Assembly: GCA_046341775.1 (NCBI GenBank)
Contig: JBKDQQ010000088.1
Coordinates: 1-26,885 of the forward strand
DNA from: SXXH01 sp041165735
GTDB lineage: Bacteria > Planctomycetota > UBA1135 > GCA-002686595
DNA length: 26,885 bases
Reading direction: 5' to 3'
In this document: positions 19,852 to 26,885 of the stretch, piece by piece
Layout: each line of letters starts with the position of its first letter
How positions within the stretch are numbered: position 1 is the stretch's first letter
Translations under genes and position numbers: made by a program
Notes under the pieces: model-generated
Told to the model about the DNA's origin: nothing
Databases searched by the model: none
What the model saw: the letters and a program-made list of their open reading frames with translations, nothing else

Positions 19852-20753
19852 TCGCCACCTCGCTCGCGCTGGCGCTCTTGGCGCAGCCTTCCTGCAGCTT
19901 CCCGACGATCCAACTGCCGGGTGATCCGTTCGTGGCCAAGGTCGTCGTCGTCGCCGACGCGCAAGGCGAGGTCGACGCCGCCCTGCTCGAGCCGGCCGGC
20001 TTCGCCATCGCCGGCAAGCCCTTGGGCGCGCCGCTCAACGCGGCGAAGCTCAAGCTGCCGCCGGGCACGCGGCTCGCCGTCGAGGTCGACCTCGCCGCGG
20101 CGCTGCAATCAGCCGGTCTCGAGGGCGACTTCGAGCTCGACTGGCTGGGCGATCCGGCGGGCGCGCAGAAGGTGCGCCGCATCGAGGCCTTCGAGACCAG
20201 CGACTCGTTCCTCGACGAGGCCAAGTTCCCCACGGCGGACCTGGCGCAGTTCCGCGTCCTGATGGTCACGAACCAGGGCCCGATGGAAGTCGAGTTCTGG
20301 CCCGAGGTCGCGCCGAACATGGTGCGCAACTGGCTCGAGTTGTGCCGCACGGGCTTCTACGCGGGGACCTTGTTCCACCGCGTCGGCCCGGGCTTCATGA
20401 TCCAGGGCGGCGATCCCAAGACCAAGGATCCGGCCAAGCGCCGCGAGTGGGGCACCGGCAACGGCCCGCGGACGCTGAAGGACGAGTTCTCGAGCGTCAA
20501 GAAGCACGAGCGCGGCGTGTTGTCGATGGCGAGCAGCGGCCCCAACACCGCCAGTTGCCAGTTCTTCGTCATGCACGGGCCCTACCCGTCGCTGGACGGC
20601 AAGTACAGCTGCTTCGGGCGGCTGGTGTCGGGCTTCGACACGCTCGACAAGATCGCCACCGCCAACGGAACCTTCGGCCCCGACCGCACGGTCTCGCCGG
20701 CGCAGCCGCAGCGCATCGAGAAGACGATCATCATGCGCGTCAAGGCGAATTGA
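19848..20753 (+). CDS. Cyclophilin-type peptidyl-prolyl isomerase with long N-terminal extension, probably exported
   Basis: 301 residues. A short hydrophobic leader, MIATSLALALLAQPSCSF, suggests export (Cys16 could be lipidated, weakly). Residues about 20-130 are a separate beta-rich domain I do not recognise (VAKVVVVADAQGEVDAALLEP ... TRLAVEVDLAAALQ). The cyclophilin domain covers about 135-300: LFHRVGPGFMIQGGDP with catalytic Arg178, ASCQFFVMHGPYPSLDGKY and a C-terminal strand. It starts inside the stop of the dehydrogenase gene. A second, shorter cyclophilin follows 61 nt later, and the two cyclophilin domains look clearly related (MIQGGDP, SCQFFVMH), suggesting duplication with different destinations: this one exported, the other cytoplasmic. 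Confidence 0.85.
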   Translation: MIATSLALALLAQPSCSFPTIQLPGDPFVAKVVVVADAQGEVDAALLEPAGFAIAGKPLGAPLNAAKLKLPPGTRLAVEVDLAAALQSAGLEGDFELDWLGDPAGAQKVRRIEAFETSDSFLDEAKFPTADLAQFRVLMVTNQGPMEVEFWPEVAPNMVRNWLELCRTGFYAGTLFHRVGPGFMIQGGDPKTKDPAKRREWGTGNGPRTLKDEFSSVKKHERGVLSMASSGPNTASCQFFVMHGPYPSLDGKYSCFGRLVSGFDTLDKIATANGTFGPDRTVSPAQPQRIEKTIIMRVKAN

Positions 20754-20814
20754 CAGACTCGCGCGCGCGCCCCGCACTTCGCACCCCACCCAGCACGAGA
20801 AGAGGAAGCACACG

Positions 20815-21336
20815 ATGAGCCAGAAGCAGGATTTCATGAACATGGACGCCGCCCAGCTCGCCAATTGGCGCGTGGTCATGACGACCACCGCCGGCGAGAT
20901 GGAGATGGAATTCTGGCCGGAGACCGCGCCGAACCACGTGCGCAACTTCCTCGACCTGTGCCAGGCGGGGTTCTACGACGGGGTGATCTTCCACCGCGTC
21001 ATCCCGGGCTTCATGATCCAGGGCGGCGACCCGACCGGCACCGGCACCGGCGGCGGACCGCGGCGCCTGAAGGCCGAGTTCAGCCAGCGTCCGCACAAGA
21101 AGGGCGTGCTGTCGATGGCGCGCTCCTCCGATCCGAACTCGGCCTCGTGCCAGTTCTTCGTCATGCACGACGCCTCGCCGCACCTCGACGGCCAGTACTC
21201 GGCCTTCGGCGTGGTCGTGCGCGGCCTCGAGGTGGTCGACGCCATCGCCAAGACGCGCACCGGTCCGGGCGACCGTCCGGTGGCGAAGCAGGAGATCAAG
21301 TCCGCCAAGGTCGTGCCGGCCCCGGCCAAGCAATGA
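20815..21336 (+). CDS. Cyclophilin-type peptidyl-prolyl isomerase, cytoplasmic
   Basis: 173 residues, one cyclophilin domain with no signal peptide. Seen: MTTTAGEMEMEFWPETAPN, IFHRVIPGFMIQGGDP with catalytic Arg61, MARSSDPNSASCQFFVMH and HLDGQYSAFGVVVRG. The position of the cyclosporin-contact Trp of human cyclophilin A is taken by His, as in many bacterial members. It catalyses cis-trans isomerisation of X-Pro bonds. Start: GAGG (in GAAGAGGAAG) before the ATG at 20815. The stop overlaps the enoyl-CoA hydratase start (ATGA), making the operon link tight. Confidence 0.92.
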   Translation: MSQKQDFMNMDAAQLANWRVVMTTTAGEMEMEFWPETAPNHVRNFLDLCQAGFYDGVIFHRVIPGFMIQGGDPTGTGTGGGPRRLKAEFSQRPHKKGVLSMARSSDPNSASCQFFVMHDASPHLDGQYSAFGVVVRGLEVVDAIAKTRTGPGDRPVAKQEIKSAKVVPAPAKQ

Positions 21337-22151
21337 GCGCGCCGATGCAGTACGCGAACATCCTCGTCGAGCGCGCCGACGGCGTCGGCTTCGTGGTGGT
21401 CAACCGCACGAAGGCGATGAACGCGCTGAACCACGCCACGCTGGTCGAGCTCAAGCACGCCTTCGAGGCGCTCGACGCCGACGACGCGACGCGCGCCATC
21501 GTCGTCACCGGGGCGCCGATCGAAGGCAAGCCGGCGGAGAAGCAGGCCTTCGTCGCCGGCGCCGACATCGGCGAGCTGCACGCCATGCAGACCGCCATGG
21601 ACGCGAAGAAGCTCGCCTTCTTCGGCCAGACGGTGTTCTCCGTGCTCGAGCACTCCGTCAAGCCCTCGGTGGCGATGATCAACGGCTTCGCGCTGGGCGG
21701 GGGCCTCGAGCTCGCCATGGCCTGCACGCTGCGCACGGCGGCGAGGACGGCGCGCGTGGGCCTGCCGGAAGTCAGCTTGGGCATCATCCCGGGCTACGGC
21801 GGCACGCAGCGCCTGTCGCGCATCGCCGGTCCGGGCGTGGCCCGCGAGTGGGTGCTGACGGGCGAGATGTACTCGGCCGAGGAAGCGCACCGCGTCGGAG
21901 TGGTGAACCGCTTGTTCGACCACGAAGGCTTGCGCGAAGGCACGCTCAAGATGGTGCAGACGATCCTGTCGCGCGGCCCCGTGGCCGTGCGCCTGGCGCT
22001 CGAGACCATCCGTCGCGGCCAGAACATGAGCCAGCAGGAAGGCGAGATCATCGAGTCCGACATGTTCGGCCTCGCCTCGACCACCGCGGACATGAAGGAA
22101 GGCATGGCCGCCTTCCTCGAGAAGCGCCCCGCCAAGTTCACCGGCCGCTGA
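21333..22151 (+). CDS. Enoyl-CoA hydratase/isomerase (crotonase family)
   Basis: 272 residues, normal length. Hydrates trans-2-enoyl-CoA to L-3-hydroxyacyl-CoA in the cytoplasm. Both catalytic glutamates of hydratases are present with the correct 20-residue distance: Glu126 in LGGGLELAMA and Glu146 in LPEVSLGIIPGYGGTQRL. The CoA/oxyanion segment is AFVAGADIGEL (residues 72-82). Product goes to the 3-hydroxyacyl-CoA dehydrogenase encoded two genes upstream. The ATG overlaps the cyclophilin stop by 4 nt. A hydratase is more likely than an isomerase because both Glu residues are retained. Confidence 0.93.
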   Translation: MSAPMQYANILVERADGVGFVVVNRTKAMNALNHATLVELKHAFEALDADDATRAIVVTGAPIEGKPAEKQAFVAGADIGELHAMQTAMDAKKLAFFGQTVFSVLEHSVKPSVAMINGFALGGGLELAMACTLRTAARTARVGLPEVSLGIIPGYGGTQRLSRIAGPGVAREWVLTGEMYSAEEAHRVGVVNRLFDHEGLREGTLKMVQTILSRGPVAVRLALETIRRGQNMSQQEGEIIESDMFGLASTTADMKEGMAAFLEKRPAKFTGR

Positions 22152-22171
22152 CGCGGCGCCACCACCACGCA

Positions 22172-22187
22172 CGGATCCACGCGAGAA
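22172..22187 (+). promoter_or_regulatory. Conserved 5' leader motif, copy 2
   Basis: CGGATCCACGCGAGAA, 4 nt before the ATG at 22192; 15 of 16 bases match the copy at 18950-18965. The shorter CACGAGAAG element at 20793-20801, before the second cyclophilin, appears to be a third, partial form. Confidence 0.45.
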
Positions 22188-22191
22188 CCAC

Positions 22192-23397
22192 ATGCAGAAC
22201 GACATCGTCATCGTCGGCGGCGCCCGCACCCCCATGGCCGAGTACGTCGGCACGCCGGGCTTCGGCAAGTTCAAGGACCTGTCCGCGATGGAACTCGCGG
22301 CGATCGCCTCGAAGGCGGCGTTGGAGCGCTCCAAGGTCGCTCCGGACGCGGTCGACCACGTGGTCATGGGCAACGCGCTGCAGACCTCGGTCGACGCGTT
22401 GTACGGGGCGCGCCACGTGGGCCTCAAGGCCGGCGTGCCGCAGCATGTGCCGGCGTTGACGGTGAACCGCCTGTGCGGCTCGGGACTGCAGTCGATCGTC
22501 AGCGGCGCGCAGCTCATCCGCCTCGGCGAGGCGAAGACGGTGCTGGCGGGCGGCATGGAGAACATGAGCCAGGCGCCGCATGTCATCTACGGCATGCGCG
22601 CCGGCGTGGGCTTCGGCCAGCAGCAGGCGATCGTCGACTCGCTGTTCGCGTCGCTGATGGACCCGGTCGGCGGCCTGTACATGGCGCAGACGGCGGAGAA
22701 GGTCGCCAAGCGCCTCGGCATCACGCGCGAGGAGCAGGACGCGTACGCGCTGCGCAGCCACCAGTTGGGCGCGAAGGCCGTGCAGAGCGGCCGATTCGCG
22801 GCCGAGATCGTCCCGGTGGTCGTCAAGGGCCGCAAGGGCGACGAGACGGTCGCGACCGACGACCACATCAAGCCCGACACGACGCTGGAGGGCCTCGCCA
22901 AGCTGCGCGCGGCCTTCGGGAAGGAAGGCACGGTGACCGCGGGCAACGCCTCGGGCATCGTCGACGGCGCCGCCGCCGTGGTCGTGACGAGCGCCGCGCA
23001 AGCCAAGGCCGCCGGCCTCGACGCGTGGTGCTTCGTGCGCGGCTGGGCCTATGTGGGCGTCGATCCCACCGAGATGGGCATCGGTCCCGTGCCCGCCATC
23101 CGCAAGGTGTGCGAGCAGGCCGGCCTGAAGCTCGACCAGATCGACCTCGTCGAGATCAACGAGGCCTTCGCGGGCCAGTACCTCGGCTGCGAGAAGGAAC
23201 TCGGCCTCGACCGCGCGCGCTGCAACGTCAACGGCGGCGCGATCTCGCTGGGCCACCCGCTCGGCGCCTCGGGCACGCGCCTCGTGCTGACCCTGATGCA
23301 CGAGCTGCGCGCGACGAAGAAGCGCTACGGCGTGGCTTCCGCCTGCATCGGCGGCGGACAGGGCATCGCCGTGCTGGTCGAGAACGCGGCCCTCTGA
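22192..23397 (+). CDS. Thiolase (acetyl-CoA C-acyltransferase) 2
   Basis: 401 residues. Catalytic set: Cys95 in VNRLCGSGLQS, His355 in LGHPLGASGTR and Cys385 in CIGGGQG. NVNGGAISLGHP and MGIGPVPAIRKV are family signatures. Same general reaction as the thiolase at 17730; the two share the core but differ in the specificity loop (residues about 118-150, APHVIYGMRAGVGFG here), which suggests different chain-length preferences or opposite physiological directions. It follows the hydratase by 40 nt and precedes the aconitase-family gene by 28 nt, all in the same direction. Confidence 0.93.
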   Translation: MQNDIVIVGGARTPMAEYVGTPGFGKFKDLSAMELAAIASKAALERSKVAPDAVDHVVMGNALQTSVDALYGARHVGLKAGVPQHVPALTVNRLCGSGLQSIVSGAQLIRLGEAKTVLAGGMENMSQAPHVIYGMRAGVGFGQQQAIVDSLFASLMDPVGGLYMAQTAEKVAKRLGITREEQDAYALRSHQLGAKAVQSGRFAAEIVPVVVKGRKGDETVATDDHIKPDTTLEGLAKLRAAFGKEGTVTAGNASGIVDGAAAVVVTSAAQAKAAGLDAWCFVRGWAYVGVDPTEMGIGPVPAIRKVCEQAGLKLDQIDLVEINEAFAGQYLGCEKELGLDRARCNVNGGAISLGHPLGASGTRLVLTLMHELRATKKRYGVASACIGGGQGIAVLVENAAL

Positions 23398-23425
23398 GGC
23401 CGCACGGAACGAGCGACATTCCTCG

Positions 23426-25465
<2,040 letters not shown>

Positions 25466-25469
25466 CACC

Positions 25470-26552
25470 ATGAAGCAGTACAACATCGCCGTCGTCGCTG
25501 GCGACGGCATCGGACCGGATGTCACGCACGAGGCACTGAAGGTGCTGGACGCCGTCGCGTCCATCCACGGGTTCTCGACGAGGAAGACCGTCTATCCCTT
25601 CGGCACGCAGCATTGGCTCGACCACGGCCAGAAGGACGAGATGATCTTCCCGCAGGCCGCCTTCGAGGAGGTCAAGCAGCACCACGCGATCTACCTGGGC
25701 GCCATCGGCGACCCGCGCGCGCCGGTGGGCAAGATCGAGTACGGCATCATCGCCAAGATGCGCTTCGAGCTCGACCTGTACATCAACCTGCGCCCCGTGC
25801 GCCTGTACGACGAGCGCCTGTGCCCCCTGAAGGGCAAGGGGCCGGCGGACATCGACATGGTGTTCGTGCGCGAGAACACCGAAGGCGCCTACACCGGAAC
25901 CTTCGGCTTCGCGCACAAGGGGCTGCCGATCGAGGTCGCCTCGCAGGTCATGACCTACACGCGCATCGGCGTCGAACGCGCCATCCGCTACGCCTTCGAC
26001 GCGGCGCGCGCGCGCAACAAGCAGAAGAAGGTCACGCTGATCGACAAGGCGAACGCGCTGCGTTCGCACGACCTCTGGCAGCGCGTTTTCCACGAAGTCG
26101 CCGCGGAGTACCCGGACATCAAGACCGAGCACGCCTACATCGACGCGGCGTGCATGTGGCTGGTCAAGAACCCCGAGTGGTTCGACGTGGCCGTCACCAC
26201 CAACCTGTTCGGCGACATCATCACCGACCTCGGCGCCATGCTGCAGGGCGGCATGGGCATCGCCGCCTCGGGCAACCTCCACCCGGGCAAGGTCAGCTTG
26301 TTCGAGCCGATCCACGGCAGCGCGCCCAAGTACGCCGGCCAGAACAAGGCCTGCCCGGTGGCCGCGATCATGGCCGCCTCGATGATGTGCGACTACCTCG
26401 GCGAGAAGGAAGCCGGCGCGGCGATCGAGAACACGATCATCGACCTGATCCGCAGCAAGCGCATCCGCAGCGTCAACACCGGCGACCACGGCACCACCGA
26501 GGTCGGCGACATGGTCGTGGCGCATCTGCAGGGCAAGCTCGCCAAGGCTTGA
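25470..26552 (+). CDS. leuB: 3-isopropylmalate dehydrogenase-type beta-decarboxylating dehydrogenase
   Basis: 360 residues, normal for the family. NAD-dependent oxidative decarboxylation of a 2-hydroxy-3-carboxy acid; cytoplasmic. Family features: AVVAGDGIGPDVTHEAL, LGAIGDPRAPVGKIEYG, RFELDLYINLRPVRLY, FVRENTEGAYTGTFG, KANALR, and NLFGDIITDLGAMLQGG with the metal-binding Asp pair. The ELD-INLRP-RLY and TEGxYTG region is closest, from memory, to actinobacterial LeuB rather than isocitrate dehydrogenase. With the fused isomerase next to it the pair could carry out the last steps of leucine synthesis; homoisocitrate or tartrate-type substrates remain possible, so the symbol is tentative. AGGGGGAG precedes the ATG. 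A strong hairpin follows the stop. Confidence 0.8.
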   Translation: MKQYNIAVVAGDGIGPDVTHEALKVLDAVASIHGFSTRKTVYPFGTQHWLDHGQKDEMIFPQAAFEEVKQHHAIYLGAIGDPRAPVGKIEYGIIAKMRFELDLYINLRPVRLYDERLCPLKGKGPADIDMVFVRENTEGAYTGTFGFAHKGLPIEVASQVMTYTRIGVERAIRYAFDAARARNKQKKVTLIDKANALRSHDLWQRVFHEVAAEYPDIKTEHAYIDAACMWLVKNPEWFDVAVTTNLFGDIITDLGAMLQGGMGIAASGNLHPGKVSLFEPIHGSAPKYAGQNKACPVAAIMAASMMCDYLGEKEAGAAIENTIIDLIRSKRIRSVNTGDHGTTEVGDMVVAHLQGKLAKA

Positions 26553-26577
26553 GCGATCACGCGCGTCGAGCGCATGC

Positions 26578-26610
26578 GACGGGCGTCGGCCTCGCGGGTC
26601 GGCGCCCGTC
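26578..26610 (+). terminator. Terminator-like hairpin at the end of the metabolic operon
   Basis: Arms 26578-26591 (GACGGGCGTCGGCC) and 26597-26610 (GGTCGGCGCCCGTC), loop TCGCG: 14 pairs, two of them G-U wobbles when read as plus-strand RNA. On the minus strand these become A-C mismatches, so the hairpin favours plus-strand transcription, as expected for the leuB end 25 nt upstream. A short pyrimidine-rich stretch follows, but no real U-tract. Confidence 0.6.
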
Positions 26611-26659
26611 GTCGTCTCCACGGGCGTGCTCGCCATGGGCGTCGTCGCGCCCCCGCGCG

Positions 26660-26885
26660 TCAGAGCTCGTCGCGGACTTCGACGGAGCCGTCGGCGCGCA
26701 CCGTGGCGACGACTTCGTAGCCCCCCGAGGCTTCGAAGTAGCCATCGGGGCCGTGCATGACGCGCCGGCCTTCGCGTTCGAAGGCCAGCGTCAGGCCGGT
26801 CTCGCCACGCGGTTGCACGCGCACCTCGGCGCGCGCTCCGGGGGCGATCGTCCCGAGCGGGTGCTCGAACCCGTTGCCCGAGACC
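26660..26885 (-). CDS. C-terminal end of an unrecognised protein (5' end outside window)
   Basis: 75 residues are visible in an open minus-strand frame that ends with TGA at 26662-26660 and continues beyond the window edge. The stretch reads as beta-rich (VSGNGFEHPLGTIAPGARA, then VRVQPRGETGLTLAFERE, then SGGYEVVATVRADG) and ends in VEVRDEL. Codon composition matches real genes here, and no other frame over this stretch has such character. A carboxypeptidase-regulatory-like or similar beta-sandwich end is possible, but no family is claimed. It is convergent with the leuB operon, separated by 107 bp that hold the hairpin. Confidence 0.6.
   Translation of the reverse strand, partial: VSGNGFEHPLGTIAPGARAEVRVQPRGETGLTLAFEREGRRVMHGPDGYFEASGGYEVVATVRADGSVEVRDEL

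Noticed and set aside
26557..26745. Short minus-strand frame (62 codons) at the right end
   Set aside because: A different minus-strand frame (ending at 26660) is open to the window edge and has protein-like composition; this one overlaps it and crosses the hairpin.

Overview
The window is very GC-rich (about 70% by eye) and gene-dense, with 23 protein genes, two of them cut by the window edges. I saw no tRNA, rRNA, CRISPR array, insertion sequence or prophage. Multihaem c-type cytochromes, lipoprotein-type leaders and an outer-membrane beta-barrel indicate a diderm bacterium. The gene style (six-bladed NHL/thioredoxin protein, SirB1-like protein, fused aconitase-type enzyme, giant cytochromes) fits an environmental Planctomycetota, Myxococcota or Acidobacteriota-like lineage. 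The sequence alone does not settle which.

Layout. Bases 1-2.2 kb (+): 3' end of an acyl-CoA dehydrogenase and two small lipoproteins. 2.2-6.35 kb: a mixed block of single genes in divergent and convergent pairs: a yeast-type cytosine deaminase (-), a metallo-beta-lactamase-fold hydrolase (+), a DinB-like protein (-), a BtuF-like metal/corrinoid-binding protein (+) and an unrecognised membrane-anchored protein (-). Several of these starts have a -10-like hexamer only 6-9 nt upstream, which suggests leaderless mRNAs.

6.4-17.5 kb (all -): the most interesting part. In transcription order it reads SirB1/transglutaminase-like protein, stand-alone LON domain, thioredoxin-NHL protein, a large fusion flavoprotein (TM + ferredoxin + TrxR/YpdA-like flavodomain + C-terminal membrane domain with histidines), a 26-haem cytochrome, an outer-membrane beta-barrel (4-nt overlap with the cytochrome), and a 17-haem cytochrome. 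I interpret the last four as a candidate electron conduit from a cytoplasmic reductant across the inner membrane, through a 43-haem periplasmic/outer-membrane wire. The layout is like porin-cytochrome complexes, but I recognise none of the proteins as a described Mtr or Omb/Oma/Omc component.

17.7-26.55 kb (all +): a metabolic operon with thiolase, 3-hydroxyacyl-CoA dehydrogenase, two cyclophilins, enoyl-CoA hydratase, second thiolase, fused aconitase/isopropylmalate isomerase-family enzyme and LeuB-type dehydrogenase. It supports beta-oxidation or short-chain acyl-CoA metabolism plus leucine synthesis (or a related 2-oxoacid pathway), and ends in a strong hairpin. The window closes with the C-terminus of an unrecognised gene (-).
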